This document shows positions 56,789 through 64,000 of a DNA stretch of 64,000 nucleotides, piece after piece. The notes under the pieces are model-generated. The model was not told the DNA's origin. It was given only the letters and a program-made list of their open reading frames with translations, and searched no databases. Positions within the stretch are counted from its first letter, which is position 1. Each line of letters starts with the position of its first letter. The translations under genes and the position numbers were made by a program. Source of the DNA: CBDFKF01 sp965248765 (GTDB lineage: Bacteria > Pseudomonadota > Alphaproteobacteria > VGEJ01); the NCBI GenBank assembly GCA_965248765.1, contig CBDFKF010000002.1, positions 62,001-126,000 on the forward strand. Reading direction: 5' to 3'.

Positions 56789-57279
56789 TCAATCCTTCCT
56801 GGAAATCCGCTCTGGAGTGGTGCTCCAATGGGTTAGAAATTCAGCCTTGCAGGAATCGCATCGATAGATGCTGTGGTCGCGGTCATCGGTACGACCGATG
56901 TTCTGCAAGATCGATTTTCTACCGTCCTGATAACAGCGAACGCACAGCCAATGCGGCGGCTCGGACGTGCTTGCATCCGGTTTCAAGCAATAAGCAAAGG
57001 CTCCGGGACTTACCTCCTTCAATTATAGCGCCGCTTCTCTGTACCCCATGCTCTTAGGCTCGCAATCTCGTGCTCGAGCTCGGTTATTCGACTCAACAGC
57101 TCCGCCTGGGCCGCATGGGAAGTCATTGCCTCCTGTTGGGCGGCGAGGATCACTCTTTGGAGCTCGATAACCCTCTCTTGCACGCCGGTACTAGTTTTGA
57201 GCTCAAGGAGGTCTTTCGCGATGCCGAAAGCCGTCTTGAGGCTGGCAACCGCCGCCGTTATGGAAGTTATGTCAGCCAT
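56789..57279 (-). pseudogene. Coiled-coil / zinc-ribbon protein split by a frameshift
   Basis: From the ATG at 57279 the first frame gives DITSITAAVASLKTAFGIAK and a coiled coil (AAQAELLSRITELEHEIASL), ending at a TGA at 57019-57021. The adjacent frame continues with LKEVSPGAFAYCLKPDAST, WLCVRCYQDGRKSILQNIG and YRCDSCKAEFL, two C-x2-C zinc pairs. In the family these two parts are one chain. One base is missing near 57022. The second part could also start from its own TTG. Confidence 0.68.
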
Positions 57280-57524
57280 ACCCTGCTCCCTTGCTGGCGT
57301 CACGGACCCGGACTAGCCTACCCCGACCGGCCACGCCTTCCGACGGGAAATAGGTGGCCACCGCCCGCGATTTTCTTGACCTGTACGTTCCTGGGTTTCT
57401 CGAATTCGTAGCGGTCGTGCAGCCGAAAACAAACGCTCTCGGTGGTCTGGTTGCCCGCCTCTCTCGCCGGTCGACTCGACTCGGCCCGCAGGGCTTACGG
57501 TCTCGCCTCGACTCCCTGCCAGGA

Positions 57525-57926
57525 CTACGATGGCGCTGATCGATCCCATCGATAGCGTACGTCCGGCGTCTTCTCTTCGTTGTGTTTCCCATCGGTGAAT
57601 CTGATCGGACGAAAGCCGCGCTGCTCATAGAACCGCCGGGCACCAACGTTCTGCTGAAAACACCAAAGCTCAAGCGCTGCGACACCTGAGGCTTTAGCGG
57701 CTTCCAACAACAGGGAACCGGCTCCTCGTCCAACGAAACGCGGGTTTGTGTGAAGCAATCGAATTTCTTCATTCTGTCGAGCGAGAAATGACACGATCGA
57801 GGTGGCCTGCTCGGCCGCCGTCACCTCACACTCTCTGAAGATAATGTCCGCAATGAACGCACGATCTTCCTCGACCGTGTGGAGCTCCGGCAGGAACGTG
57901 AGCAGCCGATAAGATCGCGAAAACAC
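57525..57926 (-). CDS. GNAT acetyltransferase, start uncertain
   Basis: 133 residues from the GTG at 57926. The acetyl-CoA loop is RFVGRGAGSLLLEAAKA (R-x-x-G-x-G/A), followed by LELWCFQQNVGARRFYEQRG, the GNAT motif B. The usual N-terminal strand (TLRSAIAGDVDVIARV) is readable in frame upstream to about 57983 but has no ATG, GTG or TTG, only CTG. The start may be a CTG or may have been lost. The substrate is unknown. Confidence 0.7.
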   Translation of the reverse strand: MFSRSYRLLTFLPELHTVEEDRAFIADIIFRECEVTAAEQATSIVSFLARQNEEIRLLHTNPRFVGRGAGSLLLEAAKASGVAALELWCFQQNVGARRFYEQRGFRPIRFTDGKHNEEKTPDVRYRWDRSAPS

Positions 57927-58001
57927 CCGAGCGATTACGTCGACGTCGCCCGCGATTGCTGACCTTAGTGTTAGATCAGTCAGCGTTTTGGAGGACCGGC
58001 A

Positions 58002-58958
58002 CTAGCCCGCCCCGACCCACCACAGGGCGAGTTGGTGGGCAATGGCGAATGGCGGCGGCATACGAAACTGCGTCTCGCCCTCCCAAGCGGCGAGGCCCAG
58101 ACCGCGGCGCACCTGCTCTCGCGGGAACCAGCCGGCGTCCTCGAGCTCGAGCTGGTCGAGCGAAATCTGCCGGCTCGCCGCCTCGGCAATGCAGCCGATC
58201 ATCAACGAAGAGGGAAACGGCCACGGCTGCGAGGAGTGGTAGCGCACCTCGGCGACCTCGATCCCGGCCTCTTCCATCACCTCCCGGCGCACTGCCTCCT
58301 CGATCGTCTCGCCCGGCTCGATGAAGCCGGCCAGCGCCGAGTAAACGCCTTCGGGAAAGTGCGCCTGCCGCCCGAGAAGGCAGTCCTCACCGGCGACGAC
58401 CAGCATGATGACGACGGGATCGGTGCGCGGGAAGTGCTCGGCCTCGCACGAGCCGCAGCGGCGCACGTAGCCACCCTCGGCCGATTGTGTGCGCCCCCCG
58501 CACACCGCACAGAAACCGTGGCGCAGGTGCCAATCGACCAGCGATCGGGCTTGCGCCAGAGTGCCAGCCTCACCGGGTGGGAGCAGTGGGGCGATACCGC
58601 GCGAATCGGCAAACCGCCCCCTGCCAGCAAGGACGCCCCGGGTCTCCGGTTCGACCATGCCAGAGAAATCGGCGGTGAAGTACGCTGCGCCATTATTGAG
58701 ACCGAGCAGCACGAGCGATCCCTCCGTGGCGTGCTCGTGCAATGCCCGCAACGGTAGCCATGCGAGAACCGGCGCGTCACCGCTCGTGACCAGCGGCTGG
58801 AGCTGCCAGATCGGCAACACCCGGCTCGTCTCGCTCTGCTGCGCCGCGGCCAGGCGATCCGCGTCCTTGCGCAGCATGTTGGAGGCGCGGTCGAGCGGAT
58901 TGCCAGCGAACACGTATGGCTCGTCCGCGGCAACGGGGCTGTCTGCGAGGCTGGTCAT
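58002..58958 (-). CDS. nudC: NADH pyrophosphatase
   Basis: 318 residues from the ATG at 58958. The zinc ribbon is CAVCGGRTQSAEGGYVRRCG with a second C-x2-C, followed by the Nudix box GFIEPGETIEEAVRREVMEE-A-G and the NudC-specific SQPWPFPSSLM. It hydrolyses NADH to NMNH and AMP and can remove NAD caps from RNA. It is a single-gene unit divergent from the SRP RNA. Confidence 0.93.
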   Translation of the reverse strand: MTSLADSPVAADEPYVFAGNPLDRASNMLRKDADRLAAAQQSETSRVLPIWQLQPLVTSGDAPVLAWLPLRALHEHATEGSLVLLGLNNGAAYFTADFSGMVEPETRGVLAGRGRFADSRGIAPLLPPGEAGTLAQARSLVDWHLRHGFCAVCGGRTQSAEGGYVRRCGSCEAEHFPRTDPVVIMLVVAGEDCLLGRQAHFPEGVYSALAGFIEPGETIEEAVRREVMEEAGIEVAEVRYHSSQPWPFPSSLMIGCIAEAASRQISLDQLELEDAGWFPREQVRRGLGLAAWEGETQFRMPPPFAIAHQLALWWVGAG

Positions 58959-59061
58959 GGGGTTCCGGCGTGGTGCGCGGAGCCTGACACAGCCGGCAAG
59001 CGACAGCAATGCCGCGCCCTGGATGCGGCTCCGGTTTTGAACCGAATACTGATATAGTACC

Positions 59062-59160
59062 GCGGGAGGTTGGTGGCGGACGGGCCCCTCGCCAACCCGG
59101 TCAGGTCCGGAAGGAAGCAGCCGTAACGAGTTCGGCCCGGGTCGCGGACCAGCCTCCCGC
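59062..59160 (+). ncRNA. ffs: Signal recognition particle RNA (4.5S)
   Basis: The universal SRP core GGTCAGGTCCGGAAGGAAGC is at 59100-59119. The outer arms GCGGGAGG (59062-59069) and CCTCCCGC (59153-59160) pair perfectly, giving a hairpin of about 99 bases. TATAGT at 59053-59058 is a well-placed -10. It binds Ffh and guides membrane proteins to translocation. Position before dnaX is conserved in alphaproteobacteria. Confidence 0.95.
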
Positions 59161-59220
59161 CGGCCGCACCGAGGATCGTCCTATAGGCTCCAACGACCAG
59201 CCAGAGCGCCCCTAGTCTCG

Positions 59221-60939
59221 ATGTCGGACGCCGCACCCAGCTATCAGGTCCTGGCCCGCAAGTACCGGCCGGTCGCCTTTGACGATCTCATCGGCCAGGA
59301 CGCCATGGTCCGCACGCTGCGGAACGCGCTCGAAGGCGGGCGGTTCGCCCACGCCTTCATCCTCACCGGTGTGCGCGGCATCGGCAAGACGACGACGGCG
59401 CGCATCATCGCGCGGGCGTTGAACTGCATCGGACCCGACGGCAGCGGCGGGCCCACCATGCAGCCCTGCGGCGAATGCGAGCACTGCCGCGCCATCGCCG
59501 AGGACCGCCACATCGACGTGCTGGAGATCGATGCTGCCAGTCATACCGGCGTCGACCACATGCGCGAGTTGATCGATGGGGTGCGCTACGCACCGGTGTC
59601 GGCCCGGGTCAAAGTTTACATCGTCGACGAAGTGCACATGCTCTCCCAGGCCGCCTTCAACGCCCTTCTCAAGACCCTCGAGGAACCGCCGCCCCACGTC
59701 ACGTTCATCTTCGCAACGACCGAGATCCGCAAGGTCCCAGTCACCGTGCTGTCGCGTTGTCAGCGCTTCGACCTGCGTCGGTTGCCGGCCGAGCGCCTGG
59801 CCGAGCACTTGGGGACGATCGCCGGGAAGGAAGGGGCGAGCGTTGAGTCACTGGCGCTCGCACTGATTGCTCGCGCTGCCGAGGGCTCGGTGCGCGACGG
59901 TCTCTCCCTCCTCGATCAGGCAATCGCCCACGGCGACGGCACGGTCACCGAGCAACAGGTCCGCGACATGATCGGGCTCGCCGATCGGGCCCGCATCCTC
60001 GACCTCATGGACAGCGTGCTCGGTGGCAACATCGGCCCGGCACTGGCCATTCTGCGTGATCTCTACGACGCCGGCGCCGACCCGATCGTCATCCTTCAGG
60101 ATCTCCTCGACGAGACCCACTGGCTCACGCGCCTCAAAGTTACGCCGGGCATCGGCGATGATCCGACGATCGCGGAAGAGGACCGCGTCCGCGGCCGAGC
60201 GATGGTCGAGCAACTCGGCATGTCTGTTTTGGCCCGCGCCTGGCAGATGTTGCTCAAGGGCCTGACCGAGACGCAGGCTGCGCCCCAACCGCTCGCCGCC
60301 ACCGAGATGGTTCTGGTGCGGCTTTGCTACGCAGCCGACCTACCGTCCCCCGCGGATCTCGTGCGCCTGCTCGGCGACGCCGGCGCTGCTCCACCGCAAT
60401 CGGCGCCACCGGCAGCTTCGACACCACCGGCCGCAAGCCCCGTCGACGCCGACGCAGGAGGTCCACGCGCCGCGACAGCGCCCCAGGCCCCGCCAGCGGC
60501 CGCCGCCAGCAGATTACCTTCTGCCACCCCAATGGCAGACCCTGAGAGCTTCTTAGCGGTCGCCGAGCTCGCCCGCGAGCACAAAGAAATACTGCTTTAC
60601 GCCAACCTGATGAGTAACGTGCGCCCCGTTCGTTTTGAGCCTGGCCATATCGAAATCCGGCCCGAACCGAGTGCGCCTGGCACTCTCGCCCGCGATCTCA
60701 GCGTGTGCCTTGAGCGCTGGACCGGGCGGGCCTGGAGCATCGTCGTTTCCGACGCGTCAGGCGCGCCGACGCTGCAGCGCCAGGGTGAGATAATTGAGGA
60801 GGAACGGCGCGCCTCGGCCGCCGAGGATCCGGCCGTGCAAGCAGCGCTGGAAGCCTTTCCCGGCGCCGAGATCGTCGATGTCCGTGATGTGGCGCCGGTC
60901 AACGCCGCTCCGGCGGACAATGGAGAGGAGATCGCATGA
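59221..60939 (+). CDS. dnaX: DNA polymerase III subunits gamma/tau
   Basis: 572 residues. QVLARKYRPVAFDDLIGQDA, Walker A GVRGIGKTT, zinc-binding Cys (CGECEHCRAI), Walker B IVDEVHMLSQAAFNALLKTL and sensor SRCQRFDLRR are all present. A Pro/Ala-rich linker (residues about 385-440) precedes the C-terminal tau-like domain. It loads the sliding clamp and couples the polymerases. No A-rich slippery site stands out, so gamma may not be made by frameshifting. It is coupled to ybaB by ATGA. Confidence 0.95.
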   Translation: MSDAAPSYQVLARKYRPVAFDDLIGQDAMVRTLRNALEGGRFAHAFILTGVRGIGKTTTARIIARALNCIGPDGSGGPTMQPCGECEHCRAIAEDRHIDVLEIDAASHTGVDHMRELIDGVRYAPVSARVKVYIVDEVHMLSQAAFNALLKTLEEPPPHVTFIFATTEIRKVPVTVLSRCQRFDLRRLPAERLAEHLGTIAGKEGASVESLALALIARAAEGSVRDGLSLLDQAIAHGDGTVTEQQVRDMIGLADRARILDLMDSVLGGNIGPALAILRDLYDAGADPIVILQDLLDETHWLTRLKVTPGIGDDPTIAEEDRVRGRAMVEQLGMSVLARAWQMLLKGLTETQAAPQPLAATEMVLVRLCYAADLPSPADLVRLLGDAGAAPPQSAPPAASTPPAASPVDADAGGPRAATAPQAPPAAAASRLPSATPMADPESFLAVAELAREHKEILLYANLMSNVRPVRFEPGHIEIRPEPSAPGTLARDLSVCLERWTGRAWSIVVSDASGAPTLQRQGEIIEEERRASAAEDPAVQAALEAFPGAEIVDVRDVAPVNAAPADNGEEIA

Positions 60940-61259
60940 AGAATCTGGACCAGATGCTCAAGCAGGCGCAGGCGATGCAGGCGAAGATGGCCGAGCTGCA
61001 GGCCCAGCTCGACGCCGCAGAGATCACCGGTTCCGCCGGTGGCGATCTGGTCGAGGTGACCCTGTCGGGCAAGGGCGAGATGCGTCGCGTCCGGATCGAT
61101 CCGAGCCTCGTGCAGGGGAGCGAGACGGAGGTCATCGAGGATCTGGTTGTTGCCGCCCACAACGACGCCCGCGCCAAGGTCGAAGCACGAACCGCCGAGG
61201 AGATGGCCAAGATTACCGGCGGCCTCGATCTGCCACCGGGCCTCAAGCTTCCCTTCTGA
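60936..61259 (+). CDS. ybaB: YbaB/EbfC nucleoid-associated protein
   Basis: 107 residues. MKNLDQMLKQAQAMQAKMAE is the long N-terminal helix. VEVTLSGKGEMRRVRIDPSL is the beta sheet, and a final helix ends in LDLPPGLKLPF, the standard YbaB tail. It binds DNA as a tweezer-like dimer. It overlaps dnaX by four bases and precedes recR, the universal dnaX-ybaB-recR order. Confidence 0.95.
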   Translation: MKNLDQMLKQAQAMQAKMAELQAQLDAAEITGSAGGDLVEVTLSGKGEMRRVRIDPSLVQGSETEVIEDLVVAAHNDARAKVEARTAEEMAKITGGLDLPPGLKLPF

Positions 61260-61292
61260 GCCGGATCGGGTCAGAGGCAGCGCGCTTGAGCA

Positions 61293-61886
61293 ATGCCCGG
61301 ATCAGAAATCGATCGTGTAGTCCAGCTGTTGGCCCGGCTTCCCGGGTTGGGGCCAAGATCGGCGCGCCGCGCCGCCCTCCACCTTATTCAGCGCGGTGAC
61401 ACATTGCTGGTGCCGCTGGCCGAGGCGCTGGCCACCGCCGCCGATCGGGTGAACCGCTGCTCGGTGTGCGGCAATCTCGACACGATCCAGCCCTGCGGCA
61501 TTTGCATCGATCCACGGCGCGACCGCTCGACCATCTGCGTTGTCGAGGAGGTCGCCGATCTGTGGGCGCTCGAGCGCTCGGGCACGTTTCGCGGCCTCTA
61601 CCACGTACTCGGTGGCAACCTGTCGGCTCTCGACGGCGTCGGCCCTGAGGACCTCAACATTACGGGTCTCGTCGGACGCGCGAGCGATGCTGGATGCCGC
61701 GAGGTGATCATGGCCACCAGCGCGACCGTGGACGGGCAGACCACGGCCCACTACATCTTCGATCGCCTCGCCGATAGCGCGGTCACCGTCTCGCGCCTGG
61801 CCCACGGTGTCCCGGTGGGGGGCGAGCTCGACTACCTCGATGACGGCACCCTCATCGCCGCGCTGTCGGCGCGCCGCCCGCTCTGA
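61293..61886 (+). CDS. recR: Recombination mediator protein RecR
   Basis: 197 residues. LLARLPGLGPRSARRAALHL is the helix-hairpin-helix. CSVCGNLDTIQPCGIC gives the four-Cys zinc site, and ICVVEEVADLWALE with YHVLGGNLSALDGVGPEDL is the Toprim domain. It works with RecF/RecO to load RecA at gaps. It follows ybaB by 33 bases and is convergent with rmuC. Confidence 0.96.
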   Translation: MPGSEIDRVVQLLARLPGLGPRSARRAALHLIQRGDTLLVPLAEALATAADRVNRCSVCGNLDTIQPCGICIDPRRDRSTICVVEEVADLWALERSGTFRGLYHVLGGNLSALDGVGPEDLNITGLVGRASDAGCREVIMATSATVDGQTTAHYIFDRLADSAVTVSRLAHGVPVGGELDYLDDGTLIAALSARRPL

Positions 61887-61898
61887 ACCGCTGTGCCG

Positions 61899-63101
61899 CT
61901 AGCTCTGCTTGCTCGCGCCCTGATCATCGAGCGGCAGACCGTCCGGCGACGGGCCGTCGTCCGCTTGCATTGCCCCGGGGGTTCGCCGTAGCGACAGGTC
62001 GAGAACCGCCTGGCCCTCCGGCCGCACCTCTTCGAGCTGCACCTCCTCGATACGCTCGCCGCGCTGGATGATCTTGTCGGCCGAAATGACGATCTCGCGC
62101 ACATCCTCATTGGCCCGCGTGAAGTGACCCTCGAGGTTGCTGATCCGCTTGCCTAACCGACCGACGTCGCGGAGGAGTAGCTGCACCTCCTTTTGAATGA
62201 CGTGCGCTTGTTCGCGCATGCGGACGTCCTTGAGGATGGCGCGAACTGTGTTGAGGGTCGCCATCAATGTCGTCGGCGAGACGATCCACACCCTGGCCCT
62301 ATAGGATTTCTCAAGGACATCGACGAAGTTCGCATGCAGCTCAGCGTAGACGGCCTCCGAGGGCAGGAACATCAGCGCCGATTCGGCCGTCTCGCCCGGC
62401 ACGATGTACCGTTCCGCGATGTCGTTGACATGTTTCAATACATCCGTCGCAAAGGCCCGCCGCGCCGCTTTAAAGCCGGCCTCGTCGGTTGCGGCGCGCA
62501 GCGCCCGGTAGCTCTCCAGCGGGAACTTGGCATCAATGCCGATCGGTCCAGGCGGGTTCGGCAACTGGATCAGACAGTCAACGCGCCGGCGGTTCGACAG
62601 CGTCACCTCGAATTGGTAGGCCGCCGGCGGCAGCGCGGCGACCACGAGATCATTGAGCTGGATCTGCCCAAAGGCGCCGCGCGCCTGCTTGTTCGACAGG
62701 ACGTCCTGCAGGCCAACGACCTGGGTGCTCAGCTCGGTGATGTTCTTCTGAGCCTGGTCAATGACGTTGAGGCGGGTCTCAAGCGCGCCAATGCCCGCGG
62801 CCGTTTTCGTTGCCGATTCCTGCAGGCCGTGGCTCATGCGATGGCTGACTGAATCGAGCCGCTGCTCCAGTGTCTTGGTAAGCGCCGCCTGAGCGGCGAC
62901 GGCACCATCGCTCAGGGCCTGCAGCCGGCCGCTGATCTCGCCCTGGGCATGGGCCAGCGCCTCGGTCGCCCGGGCGAACTGCGCCGCCTGCACCGCAGCG
63001 TCCGCCTGCAACTGCCGTCCGCGCCGAACCAACATGCCAATCACCAGCACCACCACAACGGCGGCGACGACCAGAGCGACGACAACGGGGTTTTCGATCA
63101 C
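61899..63101 (-). CDS. rmuC: DNA recombination protein RmuC
   Basis: 400 residues. An N-terminal membrane span (VVALVVAAVVVVLVIGMLV) leads to a long coiled coil, then the RmuC domain with GAFGQIQLNDLVVAALPPAA, YQFEVTLSNRRRVDCLIQLP, IDAKFPLESYRAL and IVSPTTLMATLNTVRAILKD. The PD-(D/E)xK-like fold limits rearrangements at inverted repeats. The last 40 residues are acidic and disordered. It faces recR tail to tail and def head to head. Confidence 0.93.
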   Translation of the reverse strand: MIENPVVVALVVAAVVVVLVIGMLVRRGRQLQADAAVQAAQFARATEALAHAQGEISGRLQALSDGAVAAQAALTKTLEQRLDSVSHRMSHGLQESATKTAAGIGALETRLNVIDQAQKNITELSTQVVGLQDVLSNKQARGAFGQIQLNDLVVAALPPAAYQFEVTLSNRRRVDCLIQLPNPPGPIGIDAKFPLESYRALRAATDEAGFKAARRAFATDVLKHVNDIAERYIVPGETAESALMFLPSEAVYAELHANFVDVLEKSYRARVWIVSPTTLMATLNTVRAILKDVRMREQAHVIQKEVQLLLRDVGRLGKRISNLEGHFTRANEDVREIVISADKIIQRGERIEEVQLEEVRPEGQAVLDLSLRRTPGAMQADDGPSPDGLPLDDQGASKQS

Positions 63102-63198
63102 GGCTCGCGTATTGTCAGTTGCACAGCGCCTTGACGCGGACAGCCCCCGAGACTACCTGTCTCGGGACGACGAGCGGCGTTGATCCAGGTCTCGACGA

Positions 63199-63720
63199 AT
63201 GGCTATTCGCAGCATTATCACGGCACCGGACTCCCGGCTCAAGGCCAAGTCCGAGGCGGTGGCCGAGGTCGACGACGACGTTCGCACCCTGATCGCCGAT
63301 ATGTTCGAGACCATGTATGCCGCCCCGGGGATTGGCCTCGCGGCCATCCAGATCGGCGTGCCGAAGCGCGTCATCGTCATCGATCTCGCACGTGAGGACG
63401 GCCCGGTCGGACCGCTCGCCCTCGTCAATCCGGCGATCGAGTGGGCGTCCGATGAGACAGTGCGGTTCGAGGAGGGGTGCCTGTCACTGCCCGCCCAGTT
63501 CGCCGAGATAGCGCGGGCATCGGCCATCGCGATCCGCTACCTCGATCGCGACGGCGAGGAGCAGACCCTCCGGGCGGAGGACACATTGGCGGCCTGCATA
63601 CAGCACGAGATCGATCATCTCTCCGGCACGTTGTTCGTCGATCACCTGTCAACTATCAAGCGCAACATCATTCTGCGTAAGCTCGCCAAAGCCCGCAAGC
63701 TGGCTGTTGCGACGGCGTGA
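63199..63720 (+). CDS. def: Peptide deformylase
   Basis: 173 residues. Motif 1 is GIGLAAIQIG, motif 2 is EEGCLSLPAQFAE with the metal Cys, and motif 3 is QHEIDHLSGTLF with the two metal His. It removes the formyl group from new proteins. The AT of fmt follows six bases after the stop, so the two form the usual def-fmt operon. Confidence 0.96.
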   Translation: MAIRSIITAPDSRLKAKSEAVAEVDDDVRTLIADMFETMYAAPGIGLAAIQIGVPKRVIVIDLAREDGPVGPLALVNPAIEWASDETVRFEEGCLSLPAQFAEIARASAIAIRYLDRDGEEQTLRAEDTLAACIQHEIDHLSGTLFVDHLSTIKRNIILRKLAKARKLAVATA

Positions 63721-63726
63721 TCCGAG

Positions 63727-64000
63727 ATGGCGGCCCCACTCCGCCTCGCCTTCATGGGCTCGCCGGATTTCGCGGTGCTCACGCTATCGGCCCTCCTTGA
63801 GGCCGGGCATGACGTCGCGTGCGTCTATACCCAGCCGCCGAGATCCGCCGGTCGTGGCCACCGTGTGCGCAAGTGCGCCGTCCATCGTAAAGCCGATGAG
63901 CACGAACTCCCATCGCGAACGCCGGAGCGCTTCGATGATCTGGCCACCGCCGATTTCGCGGCCCTCAGCCTCGATGTCGCCGTGGTCGTCGCGTACGGCC
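63727..64000 (+). CDS. fmt: Methionyl-tRNA formyltransferase (partial)
   Basis: 91 codons up to the right edge. RLAFMGSPDFAVLTLSALLE, then GHDVACVYTQPPRSAGRG, is the N-terminal formyl-transferase start with its SPDFA motif, and RSAGRG is the usual P-x-x-x-x-G-R-G loop. It formylates initiator Met-tRNA. The C-terminal part lies outside the window. Confidence 0.95.
   Translation, partial: MAAPLRLAFMGSPDFAVLTLSALLEAGHDVACVYTQPPRSAGRGHRVRKCAVHRKADEHELPSRTPERFDDLATADFAALSLDVAVVVAYG

Overview
The window reads as a GC-rich alphaproteobacterial chromosome segment, probably Rhodospirillales-like. This is inferred from the housekeeping order SRP RNA-dnaX-ybaB-recR-rmuC-def-fmt, from a membrane-anchored cytochrome c beside a hisN-type phosphatase, kdsB and pheA, and from a yej-type oligopeptide ABC operon. 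No tRNA, rRNA or CRISPR array was seen.

Positions 1 to about 34,720 are the right-hand part of a siphovirus-like prophage whose left end lies outside the window. The structural block runs on the minus strand from 18.4 kb down to 1: HNH endonuclease, a small ORF, large terminase, portal, a set of morons, ClpP-type prohead protease, HK97-type major capsid protein, connectors, lysis-type membrane genes mixed among connector genes, tail tube, chaperones, tape measure and tail tip. Next come a HicAB toxin-antitoxin pair, an iteron-like array with a RecA-like ATPase and a Toprim primase, an orphan DNA methyltransferase, a second HicAB pair, RusA and a GapR-like protein. The immunity region at 26.3-27.3 kb holds a Cro-like gene and an S24-type repressor facing away from each other. 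From 27.9 kb a plus-strand early operon carries a YqaJ-type exonuclease, a RecT-like annealing protein, a DUF1367 protein, many small genes, and the tyrosine integrase at 34.7 kb. Directly beyond the integrase lies the first ~95 codons of glycerol kinase, so the phage appears to sit inside glpK.

The best regulatory signal is a repeated control unit. Near-identical TTGACA-N17 promoters fire left (Cro-like) and right (early operon). Each has a 13-bp operator TGCG-N5-CGCA between -35 and -10, and a degenerate copy (TGCG-N5-AGCA) just upstream of -35. A third operator sits in the predicted repressor promoter. The repressor, Cro-like and first HicA start codons all fall at the predicted transcription start, so leaderless mRNAs are likely.

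From 34.7 to 43.8 kb is chromosomal accessory and metabolic material: a pentapeptide-repeat/TIR protein with frame damage and a heptanucleotide repeat, a DUF1330/NmrA/HxlR cluster, a PhyH dioxygenase, a histidine-kinase remnant joined to a Phd-type antitoxin remnant, a GST, a leucyl aminopeptidase and a hydroxyacid dehydrogenase. From 43.8 to 51.3 kb is a yejF-yejE-yejB-yejA-yejA operon. An IS resembling the IS1202 group (1,372 bp, 17-bp target duplication) is inserted upstream of it. The rest is housekeeping, interrupted at 55.8-58.0 kb by a small island with a HEPN-like protein, a frame-split coiled-coil/zinc protein and a GNAT acetyltransferase.
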